Assembly (NCBI GenBank): GCA_024228115.1
Contig: JAAETT010000039.1
Location: 1-45,430, forward strand
Length of the DNA stretch: 45,430 nt
From: a bacterium
GTDB taxonomy: Bacteria > Myxococcota_A > UBA9160 > UBA6930
Direction of reading: 5' to 3'
Position numbers and translations under genes: made by a program
Part shown: in pieces, positions 15,470 through 23,682 of the stretch
How positions within the stretch are numbered: position 1 is the first letter of the stretch
Layout: each line of letters opens with the position of its first letter
Notes under the pieces: model-generated
Databases searched by the model: none
Seen by the model: only the letters and a program-made list of their open reading frames with translations
What the model was told of the DNA's origin: nothing

Positions 15470-16422
15470 GCCGTCCCCCCGGAGATATGCTCTCCGCCGT
15501 CGATGCGAATCACTTCCCCATTGATCCACGCGGCTTCTGGCTGACACATCAGGTAGACGACGTTCGCAACGTCCTGCGGTGTCGTCAGCCTGCGGTAGGG
15601 ATTGCGCAAGCGGGCATGGGCGCGCATGTGCACGTCGCCAGGGATGGCGGCCTGGGCCGGCGTGTGGGTCACTCCAGGCTGCAGCACGTTGCAGCGCACT
15701 CCGTAGGGCGCGTACTCGACGGCAACGGAACGCGCGACGGATTCGAGTGCCACCTTGGCCGCCGCGACCGCCGCATAGCCTTTCCAGGCTACGGCATTTC
15801 CTTCGCTCGTCAGGCCGAACACCCGGGCATCCTCGGCAAAGAGCGAGCGCTCGTGGAGCACTTGCACCCAGTCGATCATGCTCGTGCCCATGCTGTAGAT
15901 TGTTCGCGCGAAATCCTCGGCATCCAGGTACCAACGATCCGAGTAGACGGGCGCCGAGGCGATCTCCGCCATCTCGTCGACGCCTTCCTCGAAGAGCTGG
16001 TCTGCGGCTTCGCGTAGCTTCTCTTCGTCGACGCCGATGGCAGCCGCAAGACGCGCCGCACCGGATTGCTCGGGCTTCTTCTCGGGTACGAGGAGCTTCA
16101 GGTTTCCGAACGCGATGGAGTGGAGCAGCATGCGTACCCGCCCGCCCTCGCCCATGGCCTGCGCGAGGGTCTGGGTGAGCTCATCGCGCTTCTCGGCAGA
16201 GAGGGCATCCGCGTTGTGGGTGATGAGCTCGACGCCGGTGCCGCGAATCTTCTCGAACTCCGGTTCGATGCGCTTCATCGCACCGCGCCGATCGCGATGG
16301 ATGACGCAGAGGTTCATACCGTGGGCCGCAAGCTTGTGGGCCGTCGCAAGGCCAAAGCCGCTCGAGCCGCCGAGGATGACGCCCCAGTCGTCTGAACCGA
16401 ACTGGTTACCAAGATTGCTCAC
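15466..16422 (-). CDS. Enoyl-ACP reductase-like SDR (FabI-like, with an insertion)
   Basis: A 318-residue short-chain dehydrogenase. It begins with GGSSGFG at 18-24 and has the FabI signature LLHSIAFG at 99-106 and a Y-x6-K pair (Y216, K223). The Y-x6-K spacing is that of enoyl-ACP reductases, not the Y-x3-K of ketoreductases. A segment of roughly 55 residues after HSIAF (about 112-168) is longer than in FabI. It supplies the last step of the elongation cycle. The GTG at 16422 is chosen because AAGGGAGG (16429-16436) lies six bases upstream; the frame extends eight codons further without a better site. First gene of the operon. Confidence 0.8.
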   Translation of the reverse strand: MSNLGNQFGSDDWGVILGGSSGFGLATAHKLAAHGMNLCVIHRDRRGAMKRIEPEFEKIRGTGVELITHNADALSAEKRDELTQTLAQAMGEGGRVRMLLHSIAFGNLKLLVPEKKPEQSGAARLAAAIGVDEEKLREAADQLFEEGVDEMAEIASAPVYSDRWYLDAEDFARTIYSMGTSMIDWVQVLHERSLFAEDARVFGLTSEGNAVAWKGYAAVAAAKVALESVARSVAVEYAPYGVRCNVLQPGVTHTPAQAAIPGDVHMRAHARLRNPYRRLTTPQDVANVVYLMCQPEAAWINGEVIRIDGGEHISGGTA

Positions 16423-16428
16423 CCAAAA

Positions 16429-16436
16429 CCTCCCTT
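16429..16436 (-). promoter_or_regulatory. Strong Shine-Dalgarno deciding the first start of the FAS operon
   Basis: Read on the minus strand this is AAGGGAGG, six bases before the GTG at 16422. It rules out the two GTG codons further upstream (16443 and 16446), which have no comparable site. Confidence 0.75.
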
Positions 16437-16461
16437 GGGTCACCACGATGAAAACCGACGC

Positions 16462-16476
16462 TAACGCAATGCGTTA
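16462..16476. promoter_or_regulatory. Perfect 15-bp palindrome over the FAS operon -10 region
   Basis: TAACGCA (16462-16468), A, TGCGTTA (16470-16476) is a perfect inverted repeat. On the minus strand the best -10 hexamer, TATAAC (16473-16478), overlaps its right arm, and the expected transcript start would fall within or next to it. A dimeric repressor bound here would block the promoter. The nearest -35 candidates (AGATGA or GATGAC) are poor, so an activator may be needed. No regulator gene is adjacent. Confidence 0.5.
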
Positions 16477-16481
16477 TATGT

Positions 16482-16529
16482 GTCATGACTTTCGGTCATC
16501 TTTGGATCAGAAAGATGACTGAGAGTCAT
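16482..16529. promoter_or_regulatory. Cluster of ATGAC/GTCAT half-sites upstream of the FAS operon
   Basis: Five copies of the same pentamer lie in 48 bases: GTCAT at 16482, ATGAC at 16485, GTCAT at 16495, ATGAC at 16515 and GTCAT at 16525. Two form longer perfect arms, GTCATCTTT (16495-16503) and AAAGATGAC (16511-16519), with a 7-base spacer. They occupy the -20 to -65 region of the proposed promoter, where an activator would bind. Confidence 0.45.
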
Positions 16530-16689
16530 GCCCTGTCAACCTGCTCTGGGCCTGCCCAAACTGGAACAGCAAGCCCCATGCCGTCCTCGACCCCCAGGAA
16601 GACACGGTATCCAAGTAGCGGATTCCATGCACTTTTCCGTGATCTCGACCCGAGTGAACTGGCCAAGGGGACTGGCACCCGATGCACAG

Positions 16690-17460
16690 CTAGCCCATCC
16701 AGGCGCCATTGTTGGGATCCAGAGCCTGCCCCGTAAATCCCACACCTGCCGGTGAAACCAGGAACAGGGCGAGCCCGGCGATCTCTTCGGGCGCGCTGAT
16801 GCGCCGAAGGGGAACCTCCGCGAGGAGTTGCTCGCGCATGTCTGCGTAGCTCCGGGCCTCGTTGCCACCGAGCTCGGTCATGCGCTCTTCTGCCATCGAA
16901 GTCTCGACCCAACCGGGACAGATCGCGTTGACCCGCACCTGTTTGGGCGCCAGCTCAGCTGCCAACGAGCGAACCAGTCCGAGCTGGCCTGCCTTCGCAG
17001 CGCTGTAGGCCGAAATGCCTGGGACGCCGAAACGGGCCACGCACGACGAGATGACGATTGCGTGCTTCGGTTCGTCGCCTGTCGCCAGATGCCGCTCGAA
17101 GGCCCGGAGGGTGAAGTAGGCGCCGTCCAGGTTGGTGCGAACGATCTCGTGCCAGCGATCCTCACGCGCATCCGGAAGATTGGGGCCGCCGATACCCGCA
17201 TTCGCGACGACCAGATGCATGGGACCGAGCTGCGCCCGAATCGTCGAAAACGCGGAATCGAGAGCCGCACGATCCGCAACGTCCGCGGGGGCCACGCAGG
17301 TCTCTCCCTTGGCTTCCTTCGCGACGCTGAGAAGGCGCTCGGCAGTTCTCCCGATCAAACCTACGCTGGCACCGCACTCGGAGAGCTGAAGGGCAATGGC
17401 CCGTCCGATCCCGCTGCCCGCACCGGTCACGACCGCCACCCGTCCACTCAGAACCTGCAT
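16690..17460 (-). CDS. Short-chain dehydrogenase/reductase
   Basis: A 256-residue classical SDR: TGAGSGIG at 12-19, VANAG at 85-89, and catalytic serine near 138-139, Y152 and K156 (SAYSAAK). LIGRTAERL after strand 2 favours NADP(H). The substrate is unknown; FabG-type ketoreductases and many alcohol dehydrogenases share these features. It ends 267 bases before the FAS operon, and those bases carry the putative operators, so it is probably a separate unit. The start ATG at 17460 has only a weak AGGATC ribosome site. Confidence 0.8.
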   Translation of the reverse strand: MQVLSGRVAVVTGAGSGIGRAIALQLSECGASVGLIGRTAERLLSVAKEAKGETCVAPADVADRAALDSAFSTIRAQLGPMHLVVANAGIGGPNLPDAREDRWHEIVRTNLDGAYFTLRAFERHLATGDEPKHAIVISSCVARFGVPGISAYSAAKAGQLGLVRSLAAELAPKQVRVNAICPGWVETSMAEERMTELGGNEARSYADMREQLLAEVPLRRISAPEEIAGLALFLVSPAGVGFTGQALDPNNGAWMG

Positions 17461-17486
17461 GAGAACGGATCCTGCATGAGAAACCC

Positions 17487-20288
17487 CTAGCCATCCTCGG
17501 GCAGGCCGACCTCGGCCAGCACGGAGATGAGTTCACTCGATTGCACTACGCGAACTTCACAGCCAGGCGGTAGTGCATCATTCAAGCGGCTGAAGTAACG
17601 CTTCTCCGAGCGTCCCTCGACGATGACCACGATGCCGCGGTCTTCTTCGGTACGAATCAGACGGCCCGACATCTGCTTGAGGTTCAACAACATCTTGCCC
17701 AGCGAAGATTTCTGGAAGGGCGAGATGCCGCGATCCTTCAAACGCTGCTCCCGACGCTGGCGCAGCTCCGTTGGCACTTCGAAGGGAAGCTTCTCGATGA
17801 CCACGGCTTGAAGCGCATCCCCGGGGATGTCGATTCCCTGCCAGAAACGGCGCGCACCCAGTAGCACGGCGGCACCATTCACGAAGCGACTCACCAGGGC
17901 GGAAGGGTCGTCGGATCCGCGCCGCGGCGTAATGACGTCGATTCCCTCCGGGCGCAGCCGAGCCACGAGTTCGTCACCCACCTCGTTCATCCGACGCAGA
18001 CTGGTGAAGAGCCCGAGACAACGCCCACCAAGCTGCTTGGCGAGAAGCTCGAGAACGAGAGCCGTCTCGGAAACCAGATCCTGGCCACCACGCATCGCGA
18101 CGACCCGCATGTGTTGCTCGTAGGGGAACGGGCTCGGCACCGAGACGGTTTGGAGGCGCTCCCCGGCACGCTCTTCCAGCCCGAGTTCGCCGAGGGCCGC
18201 GAAGGCGTTGCCGTCCATGAAGAGGCTCGCGGAGACCCCGGCGAAGGAATGCAACGAATCCATCAGGCCAGCGTGAAACGGGCCCGCCGGGGAAACCTGG
18301 CGCACGACCAGCCGCCATCGGTCGAAGGGCGGCAGTACAGCTTCGAAGGCGGAGACGGAATCGGGCTCGCTCTCGTCGAAGGCCAGCCGCAAGCCGTGTG
18401 CAGATTGGCGTAGATCTTCGACCGCACGTTCGAGGGCGGGATCCGGCTCCTCTTCCATCGGCACCCGGTCGGCGATGACATCGAGTCGATCGGCGGCCGC
18501 CGCCGCGATCTGGCTCGCTGCCTCGAACTCCGTACCGGGTTGTTCGGGAATCTGCACTTCGCCCCATTCGCCGGCCAACTCGGCGACGGCCCGACCGAGC
18601 GCCTTCAGTTGGTGATCGAGCTCGCGACGCCAGGCCCGTGAGTCCTTGTCCAGGCGCGAACGGGCTGCTCGGGCGAGCAGGGAATCGCCTTTTCGTTGCC
18701 TCGGCCCGATCGGGCGACCGAAGATCTCGTCCAGGCGTTCGAGCAACCCTTCGGGCCGCACCTCCAGCGCGTAGGCTTCATCCGCAACGTCGGCCAACTC
18801 GTGGGCCTCGTCCGCGATGACGTGCTGGAAGGCCGGGTAGTCCGGCGGCCAACGCAACAACAGGTCATGGTTGGCGATCACCAGATGGGCTTTTGAGAGC
18901 GCTTTGCGTCGGCGACCGAACGGGCAATCGCGTTCCTTCGCACATTGTTCGCGGCTGCATTGGTCGGCGCGCGCGGCTACCGAACGGCGCAACAGATCGC
19001 GCAGCGGCCCGTAGCGACGCAACAACGCGGCGGGAACCGCTCCGATCTCTCCGTGCCGACGGGTGCGCGCACAGGTTTCGAGCACCGCGTAAGCCAACCG
19101 ATCGTCGGGGAAGATGCTCTGCTCGCGGCCTTCGGCAAGGGCCACGCTCAGGCGACGAGCGCATGCATAGTTGGCCCTGCCCTTGATCGAAAGCGCCTCG
19201 AGATCCGGATAGCCGAGGAAACGTGCCGTCGCGGCGATGTCGCGATCCAACAGCTGATCCTGGAGGAGCTTGGTCCGCGTCGAGACGACGACGGGCATGC
19301 CTTCACCTCTTTCGAGGGCGAAGGGGATCGCCGCAGCCAGATAGGCGAGGGATTTTCCGACACCGGTTCCGCCTTCGATCAGCAGCACTTCATCATCGGC
19401 CAGGTTGCGCGCGAAGCGCCGCGCGAGTTCGATCTGCTCGGGGCGAACCCGATAACCGGGGAAATGCCTCTCTCCGCGGGCCTCGTCCGCCAGGGCCTCC
19501 GCGATCGCGTCTTCGTCGAATGGAACCCGCTTTTCGTCGGTCTCGCCGATGGCGACGAACGCGAGGCTTTCCTCCTCGATTTCGGCATCCACCGACAGCG
19601 GCTTCTGGAGCAGGCCCAGCCATGGCGATTCAGGTGCGTAGGCCTCCAACGCCCGTCTGGCCGTGGCATAACGAAGCTCTCCGCCCAGCGCGCCGCGGCC
19701 TGCCATGGACATGACGCGCGCGGTATCCAGCGCATCGTCCAGGGCGCGATGCTTCTCCTCGGTCCCCATCAGCATGCGGGTGAAGGATTCGAGGCGAAGA
19801 TCCGGAGCATCCGGGTGGGTGAGGGCCAACAGATCGAGCGTGTCGAGGTATTGCGCATCCGCCAGGCCGGAATGCAGCTGCCGCGAGAGGAACGAACGCT
19901 CGAATTCCGCGTTGTGGGCGACGATGGTGCGCCCATCGAGGGCCTTCGCAAATACCGGTGCTACGGAGGCCACAGGCGGGGCTGATTCGACATCGGCGTC
20001 GGTCAGACCGGTCAAACGCTTGACGACCCGCGGCAAAGCCCCGGACGGTTTGACCAATGCGGAAAGCGTCCTTACCGAGCCAGGATCACCCTCAACCAGC
20101 ACGACGCCGAGTTCGAGGATCCCCGCTTCGGGATCATCCATCAGCCCGGTGGTTTCGAGGTCGACCACCGCCAACGGACCCACCCGCGCCGCGAACCGCG
20201 CCAACACATCTCCGTCGAGCCCGAGCTCGGCAGGTGCGACTTCTCGCTCTTCGATGTCAGACAAGGGGCCAGACCGTTCGTCAAGCAT
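17487..20288 (-). CDS. dinG: DinG-type helicase fused to a DnaQ-like 3'-5' exonuclease domain
   Basis: A 933-residue protein. Residues 38-200 are a DEDD exonuclease: DLETTG at 43-48, HNAEFE at 125-130 and HRALDDALDT at 180-189. From about 275 it is an XPD/DinG superfamily 2 helicase with Walker A EGGTGVGKS (305-313), DEAH at 493-496, and a C-terminal QMSGRLIRTEEDRG. Four cysteines, C376, C444, C449 and C455, are spaced like the XPD/DinG iron-sulfur cluster. Substrates would be forked, R-loop or G4 DNA. The exonuclease-helicase fusion is best known from Firmicutes DinG, which often lack the Fe-S cysteines; having both is unusual. Starts five bases after the TPP-enzyme stop. Confidence 0.88.
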   Translation of the reverse strand: MLDERSGPLSDIEEREVAPAELGLDGDVLARFAARVGPLAVVDLETTGLMDDPEAGILELGVVLVEGDPGSVRTLSALVKPSGALPRVVKRLTGLTDADVESAPPVASVAPVFAKALDGRTIVAHNAEFERSFLSRQLHSGLADAQYLDTLDLLALTHPDAPDLRLESFTRMLMGTEEKHRALDDALDTARVMSMAGRGALGGELRYATARRALEAYAPESPWLGLLQKPLSVDAEIEEESLAFVAIGETDEKRVPFDEDAIAEALADEARGERHFPGYRVRPEQIELARRFARNLADDEVLLIEGGTGVGKSLAYLAAAIPFALERGEGMPVVVSTRTKLLQDQLLDRDIAATARFLGYPDLEALSIKGRANYACARRLSVALAEGREQSIFPDDRLAYAVLETCARTRRHGEIGAVPAALLRRYGPLRDLLRRSVAARADQCSREQCAKERDCPFGRRRKALSKAHLVIANHDLLLRWPPDYPAFQHVIADEAHELADVADEAYALEVRPEGLLERLDEIFGRPIGPRQRKGDSLLARAARSRLDKDSRAWRRELDHQLKALGRAVAELAGEWGEVQIPEQPGTEFEAASQIAAAAADRLDVIADRVPMEEEPDPALERAVEDLRQSAHGLRLAFDESEPDSVSAFEAVLPPFDRWRLVVRQVSPAGPFHAGLMDSLHSFAGVSASLFMDGNAFAALGELGLEERAGERLQTVSVPSPFPYEQHMRVVAMRGGQDLVSETALVLELLAKQLGGRCLGLFTSLRRMNEVGDELVARLRPEGIDVITPRRGSDDPSALVSRFVNGAAVLLGARRFWQGIDIPGDALQAVVIEKLPFEVPTELRQRREQRLKDRGISPFQKSSLGKMLLNLKQMSGRLIRTEEDRGIVVIVEGRSEKRYFSRLNDALPPGCEVRVVQSSELISVLAEVGLPEDG

Positions 20289-20293
20289 TCCGT

Positions 20294-21940
20294 TCAGACG
20301 TAGATGCCGCCCTTGTACTCGCGATCCTGACGGATCTCGACGTTCACGAGCGCCGGCTTGCCAGCGGCGACACTGCGATCGAGGGCGCCACGAATGTCAC
20401 CGGGTTCGGTCACGTGCTCGCCGTGGCCGCCAAGGGCTTCGACGACCTTGTCGTAACGCGTGCGGTTGAGCAGCACGCCCTCCAGGCGGTCCCATCCATA
20501 GAGGGCGCCCTGGGGACGCATCATCTGGCCCCAAGCTGCGTCGTTGCCGACGACACCGATGATGTTCAGGCCGAATCGGGCAGCCGTGTCGTATTCCATG
20601 CCGTTGAAACCGAAGGAACCATCTCCGTAGATGATCACGACAGGGCGGTCCGGATTCGCGAGCTTCGCGGCGATCGCGAAGGGCATTCCCACGCCCAGCG
20701 TGCCGAGCGGGCCCGGATCCATCCAGGCGCCACGTCCCCTCACAGGCAGGATCTTTGCGGCGGTGGCGACGATATCGCCGCCGTCGCCGATCACGATCGG
20801 GTCATCGAGTGTCTCGAGCCAGTCGCGTACCTCGCGGCACATCCTCTGAGGATCGATCGGTACCTCGTCGCTATTCAGCGCCGCCTGCACCTTCTCCTCG
20901 GCTGCGTTCTCGATCGCGCGCAGCTCGTCTCGCCAACTACTGTAGTCGAGCTGCACGCCGCCGTTCTTCATCTCCTCGAGCAGGAGCTCGAAGGAGCAGG
21001 CCAGGTTGCCGACGAGCGGCACGTCGGTCTGGCGGTTCTGCCCGATCAGCGTGTTGTCCATTTCCAGCTGGATGATCTTCGCATCGTCCGGAATGCTCTG
21101 ACCGAAGCGCATGCGGAAATCGAGAAGCGTTCCTGCGAGAAGGATGCAATCGATCTTCTGGAGAGCATCGCGTCGCGAGCGGACGAGAAATTCCGGCGAA
21201 TCCGGCGGCACGCTGCCGCGACCCATGCCGTTCGTGTAGGTGGGTATATGCGTCTCGGAGATGAAGTGATTCATCTCGTCGTACGCATCCGACCACTTGA
21301 CGCTCGTGCCTGCCATCAGCATCGGACGCTCGGCAGTCTTCAGGATCTCGATCGCCGCCCGCACTTCGACGCGGTCGGGAGAGATGCGCGGCGCCTGGGT
21401 ACGGATCTTCGGCACCGGGGCCTGTTCCCACTCGGCCTGGCCCATGAAGACATCCATGGGAATCTCCAGATAGGACGGGCCCGGGGTTCCGGAAACCGCA
21501 TGCCGAATTGCCAGCTCGATGTACTCGGGGATCCGGTGGGTCTGGTAGATGGCATCGCAGTACTTGGTGATGGGACGGACGACGCCGAGATGGTCCATTT
21601 CCTGGAGCGAACCACGGCGCAGGTTCTCGAAAGGACCCTGGCCGCCGAAGACGAGGATGGGCGAATTGGCGCGCCATGCATTGGCGATGCCGGTCACACC
21701 GTCGGTTACGCCGGGGCCGGCCGTGATGGCGGCGACGCCGATCTTGCCCGGGTTGCAACGCGCCCAGGAGTCCGCGGCGTGGACTGCAGCCTGCTCATGA
21801 CGGACGTCGATGACCTTGATGCCCTCATCGATGCAGCCGTCGTAGATCGGCATGATATGGCCGCCGGAGAGCGTGAAGAGGGCTTCGACGCCAGCCTCTT
21901 TGAGAGCGCGAGCCGCGAGCTTGCCACCGTGAACGGGCAT
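20294..21940 (-). CDS. TPP-dependent enzyme, HACL2/ILVBL-like 2-hydroxyacyl-CoA lyase candidate
   Basis: A 548-residue three-domain TPP enzyme of the acetolactate synthase fold. The cofactor-activating glutamate is E49 in DVRHEQAAVHAAD, and the C-terminal Mg-diphosphate motif is GDGSFGF with VGND. Several stretches recall human ILVBL (HACL2): FTLSGGHIMPIYDG, VAAITAGPGVTDGVTG, WMDPGPLGTLGVG, VGNDAAWGQ and the terminal GGIYV. HACL2 cleaves 2-hydroxyacyl-CoAs in alpha-oxidation. No IlvN-like small subunit is adjacent, which argues against acetolactate synthesis. The start has an AGGAGG site. It is followed by dinG after five bases, probably by compaction more than function. Confidence 0.75.
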   Translation of the reverse strand: MPVHGGKLAARALKEAGVEALFTLSGGHIMPIYDGCIDEGIKVIDVRHEQAAVHAADSWARCNPGKIGVAAITAGPGVTDGVTGIANAWRANSPILVFGGQGPFENLRRGSLQEMDHLGVVRPITKYCDAIYQTHRIPEYIELAIRHAVSGTPGPSYLEIPMDVFMGQAEWEQAPVPKIRTQAPRISPDRVEVRAAIEILKTAERPMLMAGTSVKWSDAYDEMNHFISETHIPTYTNGMGRGSVPPDSPEFLVRSRRDALQKIDCILLAGTLLDFRMRFGQSIPDDAKIIQLEMDNTLIGQNRQTDVPLVGNLACSFELLLEEMKNGGVQLDYSSWRDELRAIENAAEEKVQAALNSDEVPIDPQRMCREVRDWLETLDDPIVIGDGGDIVATAAKILPVRGRGAWMDPGPLGTLGVGMPFAIAAKLANPDRPVVIIYGDGSFGFNGMEYDTAARFGLNIIGVVGNDAAWGQMMRPQGALYGWDRLEGVLLNRTRYDKVVEALGGHGEHVTEPGDIRGALDRSVAAGKPALVNVEIRQDREYKGGIYV

Positions 21941-22002
21941 GGGGGGTCCTCCTACCGGAATTGCGGGCTGATTCGAACCGTGGAGACGGTATCAGAAACG
22001 CG

Positions 22003-22032
22003 GACGGGCGGGGGCCAGGGCCCCCGCCCGTC
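22003..22032 (-). terminator. GC-rich hairpin terminator downstream of pal
   Basis: A perfect 14-bp inverted repeat (22003-22016 with 22019-22032) separated by AG. On the minus strand it lies 48 bases after the pal stop and is followed by CGCGTTTCTG, a short T run. It also separates pal from the TPP-enzyme gene downstream. The weak T tract lowers confidence in Rho-independent action. Confidence 0.6.
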
Positions 22033-22080
22033 ATTGAATCACGTTGCTGACCCGAGAGCGGGCCCGCTGCGAAGTCCTGA

Positions 22081-22632
22081 CTACTGCAGGACGCGGAATT
22101 CGGCCCGGCGGTTCCAGCGGTAGGTCGACTCATCGTGTCCCTGCACCGCCGGCTTGCTCTCACCGAAGCTCACCGTGTCCACACGGGTCGAATCCACGCC
22201 GGAATCGACCAGGTAGCGCCTCACCGCGTTGGCCCGGCGCTCACCCAGCGCGAGATTGTACTCCTCGCTGCCGCGTTCGTCGCAGAAGCCCTCGACCACG
22301 ATGGTCCGCCACTCGGAGTGGCGAGCTGCGGCTTCCGCATTGGCGCGAAGGGTCGGACGCTGATCGCCACGGATCGCGGACTGGTCGTAATCGAAGTAGA
22401 CCGTCTCGAGATCCGCCACGCGGACGCCATCTCCGCCGCCGTTCATGCCTCCGCCGCCGACATCGCCGCCGCCGCCAATGCCGGAGCTGCCATCGTCGAA
22501 GCCGCTGTCCGAGCCGGCACCGTCCATGGCCTCGTCATCGCCACCGAACAATGCGCAGCCGGTGCCAAGAGCACCCGCCAGAAGCACGGTCAGCAAGGTC
22601 GTCATCACCTGTCCGAAGAATCGTCGCTGCAT
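22081..22632 (-). CDS. pal: Peptidoglycan-associated lipoprotein Pal (OmpA domain)
   Basis: A 183-residue outer-membrane lipoprotein. The signal peptide (residues 1-25) ends at a lipobox-like LGTGC with acylated C26. A glycine/aspartate-rich linker (about 30-68) is followed by an OmpA C-terminal domain: TVYFDYDQSAIR, VEGFCDERGSEEYNLALGERRANAV and the terminal RWNRRAEFRV. The last block binds diaminopimelate in peptidoglycan. The start at 22632 has a GGTGGAG site. Unlike the usual tol-pal cluster there is no tolB or cpoB beside it, so it is an orphan copy. Confidence 0.9.
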   Translation of the reverse strand: MQRRFFGQVMTTLLTVLLAGALGTGCALFGGDDEAMDGAGSDSGFDDGSSGIGGGGDVGGGGMNGGGDGVRVADLETVYFDYDQSAIRGDQRPTLRANAEAAARHSEWRTIVVEGFCDERGSEEYNLALGERRANAVRRYLVDSGVDSTRVDTVSFGESKPAVQGHDESTYRWNRRAEFRVLQ

Positions 22633-22847
22633 AGAGACTCCACCCCCAAAGGATTCGCCAAGGACTCGAAAAGACTCCGGGCCGCCCACCCTACAAGCAG
22701 CGCCGGACAAACCTTCGCTGCGAAGTGTCGGAACTCGGGCGAGGCCACGCAAGGGAGCGGCGCGGAATTCCGGCTCAGCTTTCGGTAGGTTAGACGGAAA
22801 CGTAGTGGTTTCGACTCATCCCAGAACACTGTCTCGGAAGGGGTTGT

Positions 22848-22870
22848 GGGCCGGATCACGTTTCCGGCCC
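22848..22870 (-). terminator. Possible terminator hairpin after the crotonase gene
   Basis: GGGCCGG (22848-22854) and CCGGCCC (22864-22870) pair perfectly around a nine-base loop, five bases after the stop of the crotonase-family gene. There is no T tract (ACAACCCC follows), so this may be a transcript-stabilising hairpin instead. Confidence 0.4.
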
Positions 22871-22874
22871 TCGG

Positions 22875-23660
22875 TCAACGCCCGCGAAACCTCGGTCTGC
22901 GCTTTTCCATGAAGGCCCGCACGCCTTCCTGATAGTCCTCGCTCTCGAAGCAACGCGTGATGGATCCGGCGATGGCCTCGCGATCCCGGCTGCCTTCATC
23001 GCGACCGAGTTCGCGGACGATTTGCTTCACGCTGCGCAACGTGAGCGGGGCGTTCTCGGCGATCGCCAGGGCGCGCTCGCGCACCCGCTCCTCCAACTGC
23101 GCCTTTGGGAACACCTCGGTCAGGATGCCGAGCCGCAACGCGTCGTCGGCGGAGAAGCGGCGTGCGGTGAAGAAGATCTCCTTCGCGGCCGCGGGCCCCA
23201 CCAGATCGACCAATGCCTGGAGGCCCGACTCGTGGTAGCCGAGGCCCAGCCGGGCGGCCGGGATGGCAAACACACCGTCATCCGCGCTGTAGCGGAGGTC
23301 GGCAGCGAGCGCTGTCGCCATCCCACCGCCAACGCAGAAGCCATGGATCATGGCCAGTACCGGCTTGCCGATCTGCATCAACGCCGCGAAGGCACGACCG
23401 GTCTCGCCCTCGTAGGCAACCGCCTTTGCCGCGCCGGTACGCTTCTCCTCGAATTCCGAGATATCCGCCCCGGACACGAACGCGACATCCCCGGCACCCC
23501 GCAGGATGACGACGCGCACATCCTCGTCTTCTTCCAACTCGTTTGCCGCGTCCGGTATCGCCGCCCACATTTCCGACGAGATCGCATTCCGTCGCTCCGC
23601 ATGGTCGAAGATCAACCACCCCAGCGGCCCATCGCGCTCAACCTGTATTCGTCCACCCAT
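22875..23660 (-). CDS. Crotonase-superfamily protein (enoyl-CoA hydratase/isomerase fold)
   Basis: A 261-residue crotonase-fold protein with the oxyanion-hole segments VSGADISEF and IHGFCVGGGMATALAADLR. The two glutamates of classical enoyl-CoA hydratase appear to be missing: GGGCELA reads GGGMATA, and the PE of the second block reads IPAARLGLGY. It is therefore probably not a simple hydratase; other crotonase activities (isomerase, decarboxylase, thioesterase) are open. The ATG at 23660 follows TTTGGGGG; a TTG six codons upstream is less likely. It is divergent from the GGT-family gene with only 22 bases between them. Confidence 0.8.
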   Translation of the reverse strand: MGGRIQVERDGPLGWLIFDHAERRNAISSEMWAAIPDAANELEEDEDVRVVILRGAGDVAFVSGADISEFEEKRTGAAKAVAYEGETGRAFAALMQIGKPVLAMIHGFCVGGGMATALAADLRYSADDGVFAIPAARLGLGYHESGLQALVDLVGPAAAKEIFFTARRFSADDALRLGILTEVFPKAQLEERVRERALAIAENAPLTLRSVKQIVRELGRDEGSRDREAIAGSITRCFESEDYQEGVRAFMEKRRPRFRGR

Positions 23661-23682
23661 CCCCCAAACGTAACGCAACAGG

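Noticed and set aside
16528-16755. Small plus-strand open frames between the SDR and the FAS operon
   Set aside because: Short, no ribosome site, overlap the regulatory region and the SDR 3' end.
20057-22123. 688-codon plus-strand open frame
   Set aside because: It lies antisense to dinG, the TPP-enzyme gene and the intergenic terminator, and its protein has no recognisable motif. High GC makes long antisense frames common here.
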